Assembly (NCBI RefSeq): GCF_040822115.1
Contig: NZ_CP162004.1
Location: 3,016,001 to 3,080,000, forward strand
Origin: Flavobacterium sp. WC2421
GTDB lineage: Bacteria > Bacteroidota > Bacteroidia > Flavobacteriales > Flavobacteriaceae
Direction of reading: 5' to 3'
DNA length: 64,000 nucleotides
The notes beneath the pieces are model-generated. The model ran no database searches. It worked only from the letters and a program-made list of their open reading frames with translations, and had not been told where the DNA came from. Position numbers and translations under genes: made by a program. Within the stretch, counting starts at the first letter, position 1; every line of letters begins with the position of its first letter. Positions 9,509-16,438 of the stretch are shown one piece after another.

Positions 9509-10060
9509 ATGTTAACTATAAATTTCAATCCATTTCCAAATCTTGAAACAGAACGTTTAATTTTAAGACGAGTAGTAAAAAGTGATGTCAAAGAAATTTT
9601 TTACTTACGTTCTGATAAAGAAATAATGAAATACATCCCGAGACCTCTAGCAAAAACAAATGAAGATGCTTTAGAACATATAGCTACTATAGATGCAACC
9701 ATTGATAAAAATGAAGGGATTAACTGGGCAATTACTTTAAAGAATAGCTCCAAGCTTATTGGAATTATTGGTCACTATAGAATCCAACCTCAAAATTATC
9801 GAGCTGAAGTGGGTTATATTTTACATCCTGATCATCATGGAAAAGGTTTTATTCCAGAAGCATTAAAAAAAATTTTAGAATATGGTTTTAACGAAATGAA
9901 ACTACACACTATTGAAGCTGTAATTGATCCAAATAATGCTGCCTCTGAAAAAGTCCTCCTAAAAAGTGGTTTTAAGAAAGAAGCTCATTTTATAGAAAAT
10001 CAATTTTATGAAGGTCGTTTTTTAGATACTGTCATCTATTCACTTTTAAATAAATCATAA
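9509..10060 (+). CDS. GNAT-family N-acetyltransferase (RimJ/RimL type)
   Basis: 183 residues with the layout of the Acetyltransf_3 group: N-terminal LETERLILRRV, strand and loop VGYILHPDHHGKGFIPEAL containing the acetyl-CoA binding Q/RxxGxG/A-like loop (HHGKGF), then NAASEKVLLKSGF, which ends the fold. Members acetylate ribosomal protein N-termini, amino acids or small amines; the substrate cannot be read here. It is 19 nt downstream of the epimerase-like gene and probably shares its transcript. Cytosolic. Confidence 0.88.
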   Translation: MLTINFNPFPNLETERLILRRVVKSDVKEIFYLRSDKEIMKYIPRPLAKTNEDALEHIATIDATIDKNEGINWAITLKNSSKLIGIIGHYRIQPQNYRAEVGYILHPDHHGKGFIPEALKKILEYGFNEMKLHTIEAVIDPNNAASEKVLLKSGFKKEAHFIENQFYEGRFLDTVIYSLLNKS

Positions 10061-10110
10061 GTAAATCAATTTTTAATTGTAATAAATATAGTAAATTGGT
10101 TACAATATTT

Positions 10111-10118
10111 TATTTTTG
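10111..10118 (+). promoter_or_regulatory. -7 box TATTTTTG for the beta-barrel protein gene
   Basis: Perfect TAnnTTTG. The longer reading frame beginning at 10116 would start inside this box, so the ATG at 10167 in front of the signal peptide is the better start; the leader is then about 45 nt. Confidence 0.5.
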
Positions 10119-10166
10119 TACTTAAACTCAATGCCATTAATAATAATACACAATACATTTCATCTT

Positions 10167-10718
10167 ATGAAAAGAATCTTTTTTTTTATAATTCTATTTT
10201 TTTCAATTCAATCTCAAAGTCAAACGTATATTAAAGCTAATGCATTGACCGCACTAATTGCTGTCCCAAATGTGGGTGTAGAAACAAGCATCGGTAAAAA
10301 ATCAACACTGCAAATTGACGCATTAGCTTCATTCTGGAAGTCTATAAATGGTTTACCATATCAAATTTTTACTTTAACACCTGAATATCGGTATCATTTT
10401 AAAGAAAAATATAATGGATTTTATGCAGGAGCGAATGTAGGTGGCACTGTCTATAAATTATCAAAAGGAGTACATATGGGACTTGGACAATATGAAAAAG
10501 GTTTTGGGTATTTTATGGGAGCAACTGTAGGATATGAAACTAAAATTAATGATAAATTTATGTTAGATTTCTTTGTGGGAGGTGGTTGGCATCAAGGGTT
10601 CTATAAAGGATATTTTGCCGCAACTGGCGAACGATACGAAACTGCCCAACATTACAATAAGAGCGGAGAATGGCTTCCTTATAGAGGTGGCGTGATGATT
10701 TCTTATAAATTAAATTAA
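10167..10718 (+). CDS. Exported DUF3575-like outer membrane beta-barrel protein
   Basis: 183 residues from the ATG at 10167. The start is chosen because MKRIFFFIILFFSIQSQSQ is a clean signal peptide and the upstream in-frame ATGs fall within or next to the promoter box. The mature part has alternating hydrophobic strands rich in Gly and aromatic residues (for example FYAGANVGG, GYFMGATVGYET and the terminal GGVMISYKLN), which fits an eight-strand outer membrane barrel of the DUF3575 type. Specific role unknown. Its 3' end overlaps the convergent VF530-type gene by 9 nt. Confidence 0.72.
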   Translation: MKRIFFFIILFFSIQSQSQTYIKANALTALIAVPNVGVETSIGKKSTLQIDALASFWKSINGLPYQIFTLTPEYRYHFKEKYNGFYAGANVGGTVYKLSKGVHMGLGQYEKGFGYFMGATVGYETKINDKFMLDFFVGGGWHQGFYKGYFAATGERYETAQHYNKSGEWLPYRGGVMISYKLN

Positions 10719-10946
10719 TTTTGAAAATTTAGACTCATTTTTAACATACAATTCTTCCACTTGTTTTCGAGCCCAATCGGTTTTTCGTAAAAAAGTAAGA
10801 CTCGATTTTATACTGGGGTTCTCATTAAAACATTTAATTTTAATTAATTCTCCCAAAGTATCAAATCCATAATGATTAACCAGTTTTTCTAAAATAGTTT
10901 TTAGAGTAATTCCGTGAAGCGGGTCTTTTGATTGTTGCTTTTCCAT
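10710..10946 (-). CDS. VF530 family DNA-binding protein (DUF2132)
   Basis: 78 residues covering nearly all of the small VF530/DUF2132 fold. The hallmark sequences are DPLHGITLKTILEKLV (8-23), an I-x-CFNENPSIKSSL stretch and FLRKTDWARKQVEELY. Family members are small helical proteins reported to bind DNA; no pathway is known to me. It is convergent with the barrel gene (9-nt overlap of coding ends) and divergent from smpB. A -7 box (TAAATTTG, 10951-10958 on the minus strand) lies only 5 nt from the start codon, so a leaderless transcript is possible. Confidence 0.85.
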   Translation of the reverse strand: MEKQQSKDPLHGITLKTILEKLVNHYGFDTLGELIKIKCFNENPSIKSSLTFLRKTDWARKQVEELYVKNESKFSKLI

Positions 10947-10950
10947 ATTG

Positions 10951-10958
10951 CAAATTTA
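10951..10958 (-). promoter_or_regulatory. -7 box TAAATTTG abutting the VF530-type start codon
   Basis: Consensus TAnnTTTG on the minus strand, ending 5 nt before the ATG at 10946. No clear -33 TTG at the right spacing was seen, so confidence is moderate. Confidence 0.4.
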
Positions 10959-10977
10959 TGCCAATTTTATAAAAAAA

Positions 10978-11009
10978 ATTGCTGATTCATACATTTGTTG
11001 CTACATTTG
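10978..11009 (+). promoter_or_regulatory. smpB promoter, -33 ATTG / N20 / -7 TACATTTG
   Basis: ATTG at 10978-10981 is followed after 20 nt by TACATTTG at 11002-11009, which fits the Bacteroidota sigma factor consensus. A second identical TACATTTG lies 12 nt upstream (10990-10997) without a clear -33. The downstream box predicts initiation within a few bases of the ATG at 11017, i.e. a leaderless mRNA; the upstream box would give about 16 nt of leader. Confidence 0.6.
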
Positions 11010-11016
11010 TCATCCT

Positions 11017-11469
11017 ATGCTAAAAACTATCAACATACTTAATAAAAGAGCTCGATTTGATTACGAAATAATCGAAAAATTCACTGCTGGAATTGTCTTG
11101 GCTGGTACTGAAATTAAATCAATACGTCTTGGAAAAGCGAATATCACCGAAAGTTTTTGTGAATTTAGTGGTACAGAGCTTTTTGCAATAAATACTTATA
11201 TCGAGGAATATACTTTTGGAAACCAATTCAATCATAAAGCAAGAAGTGAACGCAAACTTTTATTAAATAAGCGTGAACTTAAAAGCTTATCAAGATCAGT
11301 ACAAGCGAAAGGACTTACGATAGTCCCTTTAAAATTATTTACCAACGAAAAAGGAATGGCCAAACTCGAAATTGGTCTTTGTCGTGGTAAGAAAACCTAT
11401 GACAAGCGTGAGTCTTTGAAAGAACAAGATACTAAACGTGATTTAGATCGAATTAAGAAGGCTTTCTAG
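11017..11469 (+). CDS. smpB: SsrA-binding protein SmpB
   Basis: 150 residues from the ATG at 11017. The longer frame from 10948 is rejected because its extra 23 residues cross the promoter and SmpB homologues begin at MLKTINILNKRARF. The characteristic core AGIVLAGTEIKSIRLGKANI is near residues 24-43. The basic tail (KRESLKEQDTKRDLDRIKKAF) is the C-terminal segment that enters the mRNA path. SmpB binds tmRNA and rescues stalled ribosomes by trans-translation in the cytosol. Length is normal. It is monocistronic, with the XRE-Fic gene 102 nt downstream under its own -7 box. Confidence 0.97.
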   Translation: MLKTINILNKRARFDYEIIEKFTAGIVLAGTEIKSIRLGKANITESFCEFSGTELFAINTYIEEYTFGNQFNHKARSERKLLLNKRELKSLSRSVQAKGLTIVPLKLFTNEKGMAKLEIGLCRGKKTYDKRESLKEQDTKRDLDRIKKAF

Positions 11470-11535
11470 AAACCTATCCCCAATTTTATCCAAAAAGAAT
11501 CGATTTAAAATAGTATTTTTATTTAAAAAAATGAC

Positions 11536-11543
11536 TAAATTTG
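11536..11543 (+). promoter_or_regulatory. -7 box TAAATTTG for the XRE-Fic gene
   Basis: Consensus -7 octamer 28 nt upstream of the ATG at 11572. No matching -33 TTG at 19-21 nt was seen. Confidence 0.45.
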
Positions 11544-11571
11544 TCAAGACAATAAAAAACATTTTCATTTT

Positions 11572-12624
11572 ATGAAAACCTTACTAAAAAACGGAAGAGA
11601 GAAAAAAGCGCTAAAAACAAGAGAATTAGCGCAATTAATGGGTATTGATCAAGCTTTAGTAAGTAAGTTTGAAAGTGGCGCACGCAAACCAACTAAAGAT
11701 CAAATTATAAAATTGGCTTCTATTCTTGAAATTGATTATGAAACTTTGATGATTACTTGGTTAAAAGAAAAAATCCTCTATGAAATTGGTGAAGAAACTT
11801 TTGCTCTTAAAGCATTAAAAGAAGCCGAAGACGAATTAAAATATATTAGAACAACAGTACCAAATCAAAAAATCTCAAAAGCGTTAGGAAAACTTTTAGA
11901 TGAAATTGATGCTTTAAAGATTAAACTAGATAAATTTCGTCAATTTGATAGTTTTAGAATTGCACAAGCTCTAGAATTGGAATATACTTTTGAAAGTAAT
12001 CGCATAGAAGGGAATACTCTTACGCTTCGCGAGACTGATTTAGTCATCAACGAAGGATTAACCATTTCTGGAAAAAGTATGCGCGAGCACCTTGAAGCCA
12101 TTAATCATCAAGAGGCTATTGCTTACATTAAACAGTTAATGGAGAAAAACAACACTCTTAACGAGCGTGAGGTTTTATCAATTCATAATTTGATTCTGAG
12201 GGGAATTCAATCCGAAGACGCTGGTCGTTATAGAAAAGTTCAAGTAATGATTAAAGGAAGTACTTATATGCCTCCACAACCTTATATGGTAGCCAAAAAC
12301 ATGGAAGATTTCTATATTTGGTATGAGACTCACAAAAACAGCCTACATCCCATCGTCTTAGCTGCCGAAATGCACGAACGCTTAGTTACCATCCATCCTT
12401 TTATTGATGGAAATGGCAGAACTTCACGCTTGGTCATGAACTTAATTTTATTGCAACATGGTTACGTTATTGCCAATATTAAAGGAGATTATGAAAACCG
12501 TATGCATTATTATCAATCCCTAGAAACGGCACAAACCCAAAACAACAAAGAAGATTTCTTATTGTTTATTGCGCAAATAGAAAAGGAAAGTTTGGAGCGT
12601 TATATTGGTATCATAGCGCAATAA
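11572..12624 (+). CDS. XRE-type HTH / Fic domain fusion protein
   Basis: 350 residues. Residues 5-65 are an XRE/HTH_3 DNA-binding domain (TRELAQLMGIDQALVSKFES, 16-35). A helical linker (75-130) follows, then a Fic domain (about 130-340) with the catalytic loop HPFIDGNGRTSR at 275-286, complete with His275 and the GNGR phosphate anchor. Just upstream of the Fic core sits the inhibitory helix motif SNRIEG (142-147), matching [S/T]xxxE[G/N]. This makes it a self-inhibited class II Fic enzyme, expected to transfer AMP or a related group from a nucleotide to a target hydroxyl. The HTH suggests DNA binding, possibly autoregulation. The target protein is unknown. Monocistronic between smpB and convergent pcm. 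Confidence 0.92.
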   Translation: MKTLLKNGREKKALKTRELAQLMGIDQALVSKFESGARKPTKDQIIKLASILEIDYETLMITWLKEKILYEIGEETFALKALKEAEDELKYIRTTVPNQKISKALGKLLDEIDALKIKLDKFRQFDSFRIAQALELEYTFESNRIEGNTLTLRETDLVINEGLTISGKSMREHLEAINHQEAIAYIKQLMEKNNTLNEREVLSIHNLILRGIQSEDAGRYRKVQVMIKGSTYMPPQPYMVAKNMEDFYIWYETHKNSLHPIVLAAEMHERLVTIHPFIDGNGRTSRLVMNLILLQHGYVIANIKGDYENRMHYYQSLETAQTQNNKEDFLLFIAQIEKESLERYIGIIAQ

Positions 12625-12703
12625 ACTTTTTTGATAGCAATGCCGATATTTAGTATCGTTTCGCAAAGATTCACAAAGAGAAAACAGAGAACTGTAAAAG
12701 AAT

Positions 12704-12729
12704 AAAAAAATCTGCGTGCAACCTCGCAG
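12704..12729 (-). terminator. Possible weak terminator of pcm
   Basis: On the minus strand a 5-bp stem CTGCG/CGCAG with an 8-nt loop is followed by A and seven T residues, 30 nt beyond the pcm stop. The stem is short, so this is only a candidate. Confidence 0.4.
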
Positions 12730-12758
12730 TATAATTTCAAAAAGAAAACGGGAGTGTT

Positions 12759-13400
12759 TTAATTTTTATCTTCTAATAAAGGAACAAATCGAAACTCTCC
12801 CAATTCATGTTTCTCAAACTGAGTTTCATTTTTACGAATAAGCAAAGTCATAATTTGCACATCATCTCCCAAAGGAATAACCAATCTCCCTCCTATTTTT
12901 AATTGCGCCATTAATGGTTTTGGAATAAATGGTGCTCCAGCTGTAACAATAATACTGTCAAATGGAGCATAACTTGGTAATCCTTTATACCCATCGCCAA
13001 AAGAAAGATGCTTGGGACGAATACCTAACTTAGGCAACAAGGTTGATGTTTGCTTAAATAATTCATTTTGGCGCTCTACACTATATACTTTAGCGCCCAT
13101 CAAATATAAAACAGCAGTTTGATACCCTGAACCAGTACCAATTTCTAAAACTTTATGATCTTTTTGAATTTCTAACAATTGCGATTGAAATGCAACGGTA
13201 TAAGGTTGCGAAATAGTTTGCCCTGCACCTATAGGAAATGCCTTGTCTTGGTACGCATAATCTTCAAAGCTAGAATTCAAAAAAAGATGTCTCGGGATCT
13301 TTTTAATAGCATCCAAAACATTTTTATCTGTTATTCCTTTTTCTTGTAAAACACTTACTAATTGGTTTCGAAGTCCTTGATGTTTACCTGTATCTTTCAA
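12759..13400 (-). CDS. pcm: Protein-L-isoaspartate O-methyltransferase
   Basis: 213 residues. It transfers a methyl group from S-adenosylmethionine to isoaspartyl residues in aged proteins, the first step of their repair. The start is TTG at 13400; the next Met lies inside the conserved fold. Motifs: IPRHLFL, PIGAGQTISQPYTVA (substrate-binding loop, family hallmark), SAM-binding VLEIGTGSGYQTAVL, then VYSVERQ and the post-I acidic stretch. The length agrees with the bacterial family. Convergent with the XRE-Fic gene. It fits with other protein-repair genes in the window (msrB, clpB), but they are not linked in an operon. Confidence 0.94.
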   Translation of the reverse strand: MKDTGKHQGLRNQLVSVLQEKGITDKNVLDAIKKIPRHLFLNSSFEDYAYQDKAFPIGAGQTISQPYTVAFQSQLLEIQKDHKVLEIGTGSGYQTAVLYLMGAKVYSVERQNELFKQTSTLLPKLGIRPKHLSFGDGYKGLPSYAPFDSIIVTAGAPFIPKPLMAQLKIGGRLVIPLGDDVQIMTLLIRKNETQFEKHELGEFRFVPLLEDKN

Positions 13401-13520
13401 ACTTTATTAATTTTATTTTGGTAAAAATAGAAAAGAAATTCTAATTTCAATTGCCAATTTTTAATTTTTAAATAGGCAAATAATTGTGCCTCATCTCTAA
13501 TGGATTAATCATTTTATTCC

Positions 13521-13528
13521 TATTTTTG
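13521..13528 (+). promoter_or_regulatory. -7 box TATTTTTG for the Gfo/Idh/MocA gene
   Basis: Consensus octamer 17 nt before the ATG at 13546, giving a predicted leader of about 14 nt. No properly spaced -33 TTG was found. Confidence 0.5.
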
Positions 13529-13545
13529 TAGAAATTACAATCATT

Positions 13546-14511
13546 ATGCTGAAAATTGGAGTATTGGGTGCTGGCCATCTAGGAAAAATACATTTGCGAT
13601 TATTACAACAATCTGAAAAATATGAATTAGTTGGTTTTTATGATCCGAATCAAGAGAATGCTGAGAAAATTTCAAAAGAATTTGGGTACAAACATTTTAG
13701 TACAATTGCTACTCTTATTCATGCTGTAGATGTTATCGATATAGTTACGCCAACACTTTCCCATTACAAATGTGCTAAAGTAGCCATCAAATCTGGTAAA
13801 CACGTTTTTATAGAAAAACCAATTTCAAACACACTCGAAGAAGCAGAAGAAATCATAGCTCTTGCAAATGAATTCAATGTAAAAGGGCAAGTGGGACACG
13901 TAGAGCGTTTTAATCCTGCATTCATTGCTACCAAGAACATGATTGAAAATCCTATGTTTATTGAAACACACCGTTTAGCTGAGTTTAATCCTCGCGGTAC
14001 AGATGTACCTGTAGTTTTAGATTTAATGATTCATGATATTGATGTGATTTTAAGCGTAGTGAAATCCAAAGTAAAAAACGTGAGTGCTAGTGGAGTTTCT
14101 GTAATTAGTGACACGCCTGATATTGCTAATGCCCGAATCGAATTTGAAAATGGTTGCGTAGCTAATTTAACTGCTAGCAGAATTTCAATGAAAAACATGC
14201 GTAAAACACGTTTCTTTCAAAAAGACGCTTACATTTCTGTTGACTTTCTAGAGAAAAAATGTGAGGTGGTAAAAATGAAAGATGCGCCAGAAATCCCTGG
14301 AGATTTTGACATGATTTTGCAAAATGCCGAAGGCGTTAAAAAACAAATTTATTTCTCTAATCCTGAGGTAGAGCAAAACAATGCTATTCTTGAAGAATTA
14401 GAAACTTTTGCCGATGCAATTAATAACAATACTACTCCTATTGTAACTTTAGAACAAGCAACAGAAGCATTGAGAGTCGCTTATCAAATAATTGATTGTT
14501 TTAAAAAATAA
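13546..14511 (+). CDS. Gfo/Idh/MocA family NAD(P)-dependent oxidoreductase
   Basis: 321 residues. N-terminal Rossmann fold with GVLGAGHLGKIHLRLL (5-20), then the EKPIS motif carrying the family's catalytic lysine, and a C-terminal alpha/beta domain with DLMIHDIDVILS. It resembles the WbpB/MviM-like group that oxidises or reduces sugar-type substrates. The substrate cannot be deduced and there are no sugar genes alongside. The next gene, a 3-hydroxyacyl-CoA dehydrogenase, starts 58 nt later on the same strand, so cotranscription is likely. Cytosolic. Confidence 0.88.
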   Translation: MLKIGVLGAGHLGKIHLRLLQQSEKYELVGFYDPNQENAEKISKEFGYKHFSTIATLIHAVDVIDIVTPTLSHYKCAKVAIKSGKHVFIEKPISNTLEEAEEIIALANEFNVKGQVGHVERFNPAFIATKNMIENPMFIETHRLAEFNPRGTDVPVVLDLMIHDIDVILSVVKSKVKNVSASGVSVISDTPDIANARIEFENGCVANLTASRISMKNMRKTRFFQKDAYISVDFLEKKCEVVKMKDAPEIPGDFDMILQNAEGVKKQIYFSNPEVEQNNAILEELETFADAINNNTTPIVTLEQATEALRVAYQIIDCFKK

Positions 14512-14569
14512 AACAGACTTTCTGATTTAAAAGTTAAACGAGAAAACTTTAAAATTTAAACAAAAATAA

Positions 14570-15457
14570 ATGAAAATAATAGCAGTAATTGGAGCAGGAA
14601 CAATGGGTAACGGAATAGCCCACACTTTTGCTCAAAGTGGTTTTACAGTAAAATTAATTGATGTTTCTGAAAAATCATTAGATAAAGGAATGGCAACTAT
14701 AGCTGGAAATCTGGACAGAATGATTGCAAAAGGAACCATCACTCAAGAAGATAAAGCAAAAACAATCACCAATATTATTACTTATACAGACATTAAAGAC
14801 GGTGTTGTAGGAGTTGACTTAGTTATTGAAGCTGCTACTGAAAATGTAGCATTGAAATTAGATATTTTCAAGCAATTAAACGAAGCTTGTTCACACAATA
14901 CTATTTTAGCAACAAATACTTCGTCGATTTCAATAACTCAAATTGGTGCTGTAGTTACGCATCCTGAAAGAGTTATTGGTATGCATTTTATGAATCCAGT
15001 GCCTATTATGAAATTGGTTGAAATCATTCGTGGCTATAACACAAGTGATGAGGTGACTAAAATTATTATGGCACTTTCTGAGAAATTAGGAAAAACGCCA
15101 GTTGAAGTTAATGATTACCCCGGTTTTGTTGCTAATAGAATTTTGATGCCTATGATTAATGAGGCCATCGAAACTTTATATAATAAAGTAGCGGGTGTTT
15201 ATGAAATTGACACTGTAATGAAATTAGGTATGGGACACCCAATGGGACCATTACAATTGGCCGATTTTATTGGTCTAGACGTATGTCTTGCCATATTAAA
15301 TGTGATGTATGACGGTTATAAAAACCCAAAATATGCTCCTTGTCCTTTATTAGTTAATATGGTTCGTGCAGGAAAACTAGGAGTGAAATCTGGAGAAGGT
15401 TTTTACGACTATCGTGAAAGTAAAAAAGCAGAAAAAGTTTCTAAACAATTTATATAA
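14570..15457 (+). CDS. 3-hydroxybutyryl-CoA (3-hydroxyacyl-CoA) dehydrogenase
   Basis: 295 residues. The N-terminal NAD-binding domain (GAGTMGNGIAHTFAQSG, about 7-23) is followed by LATNTSSISIT and the catalytic His region HFMNPVPIMKLVEII. The C-terminal 3HCDH domain has PGFVANRILMPMINEA and GMGHPMGPLQLADFIGLD. It catalyses NAD(P)-dependent interconversion of 3-hydroxyacyl-CoA and 3-oxoacyl-CoA. Standalone length and motifs match the Hbd/PaaH group rather than the fused FadB. It follows the Gfo/Idh/MocA gene and may share its promoter. Confidence 0.93.
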   Translation: MKIIAVIGAGTMGNGIAHTFAQSGFTVKLIDVSEKSLDKGMATIAGNLDRMIAKGTITQEDKAKTITNIITYTDIKDGVVGVDLVIEAATENVALKLDIFKQLNEACSHNTILATNTSSISITQIGAVVTHPERVIGMHFMNPVPIMKLVEIIRGYNTSDEVTKIIMALSEKLGKTPVEVNDYPGFVANRILMPMINEAIETLYNKVAGVYEIDTVMKLGMGHPMGPLQLADFIGLDVCLAILNVMYDGYKNPKYAPCPLLVNMVRAGKLGVKSGEGFYDYRESKKAEKVSKQFI

Positions 15458-15465
15458 TATTTTTG

Positions 15466-15506
15466 TTTTCATTCGCAGTTTTTTCATTGAATTCTGCGAA
15501 TGAAAA
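15466..15506. other. 13-bp perfect inverted repeat after the hydroxyacyl-CoA dehydrogenase
   Basis: Arms TTTTCATTCGCAG and CTGCGAATGAAAA with a 15-nt loop, starting 9 nt after the stop codon at 15457. There is no T tract after it on the plus strand, so it is not a classical terminator, but it could still protect the mRNA 3' end or act as a factor-assisted stop. Confidence 0.6.
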
Positions 15507-15707
15507 CCTATAATCCCACTAAAGCTCTTTATTCAAATTTCCAGAAGCTATTGATTCTAAAAAAGTAAAACATACTTTTATAATGAATTTCATGGTTTAG
15601 TTTTAAGATACTAAATCAGTAGCACTAAAAATTCGTAATACAGATCAGACATTACAAGGAATGATTTAATTCACCTTAGAAAAAGTTTGAACAACAAAAA
15701 AATAAAA

Positions 15708-16367
15708 ATGGATATAGCAGCCAATTTACAATCTATACAATCTACTTTACCTCAAAACGTAACTCTTGTTGCTGTTTCAAAAACAAAACCCATTCCAGAT
15801 TTAATGGAAGCTTATAATGCAGGTCAACGCATTTTTGGCGAAAATAAAATCCAAGAAATGGCTGAAAAATGGGAACAAATGCCCAAAGACATTCAATGGC
15901 ACATGATTGGTCACGTGCAAACGAATAAAGTCAAATATATGGCATCATTTGTGAGCTTAATTCACGGAGTAGATAGTTTGAAATTATTACAAGAAATAAA
16001 CAAACAGGCCTTAAAAAACAATCGCGTTATTGATTGCTTATTGCAAATGCATATTGCAGAAGAAGAAACTAAATTTGGCCTAGACGAAGAAGAGTTAGCT
16101 ACGCTCCTATCCTCAAATGATTTTCTAGAAATGAAAAATATTCGAATAGTTGGATTAATGGGAATGGCTACTTTTACGGATAATCAAAACCAAATTAAAA
16201 AAGAATTCATACATTTAAATTCTATTTTCAAGGGATTACAATCTCAAAAAGATACATTACCACACATTTCAATATTATCCATGGGAATGTCGGGAGATTA
16301 TAAGTTGGCTATTGAATGCGGTAGCACGATGGTTCGCATTGGAAGTAGTATATTTGGAGGAAGATAA
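15708..16367 (+). CDS. YggS-family PLP homeostasis protein
   Basis: 219 residues from the ATG at 15708; the frame extends to a TTG at 15687, but homologues start at MxIAxNLxxI, as here (MDIAANLQSIQSTL). The pyridoxal-phosphate lysine is in TLVAVSKTKPI, and the family marks FGENKIQEM, WHMIGHVQTNK, LMGMATF, ILSMGMSGDY and the final VRIGSSIFG are all present. It is a single-domain TIM-barrel protein that binds PLP and helps control vitamin B6 and amino-acid balance; no enzyme activity is established. The next gene follows after 71 nt. Confidence 0.93.
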   Translation: MDIAANLQSIQSTLPQNVTLVAVSKTKPIPDLMEAYNAGQRIFGENKIQEMAEKWEQMPKDIQWHMIGHVQTNKVKYMASFVSLIHGVDSLKLLQEINKQALKNNRVIDCLLQMHIAEEETKFGLDEEELATLLSSNDFLEMKNIRIVGLMGMATFTDNQNQIKKEFIHLNSIFKGLQSQKDTLPHISILSMGMSGDYKLAIECGSTMVRIGSSIFGGR

Positions 16368-16438
16368 TAGTTACGAACTAGTTACTATTTATTCTAGCTG
16401 TTTTTCAATTTTAAACCTCAAACTTTAAACAAACAAAT

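Noticed and set aside
12660..12690. CGCAAAGATTCACAAAG as a short direct repeat element
   Set aside because: Only two imperfect half-units; too short to separate from chance.
15466..15506. Intrinsic terminator on the plus strand
   Set aside because: Strong stem but no T tract after it; kept only as an inverted repeat.
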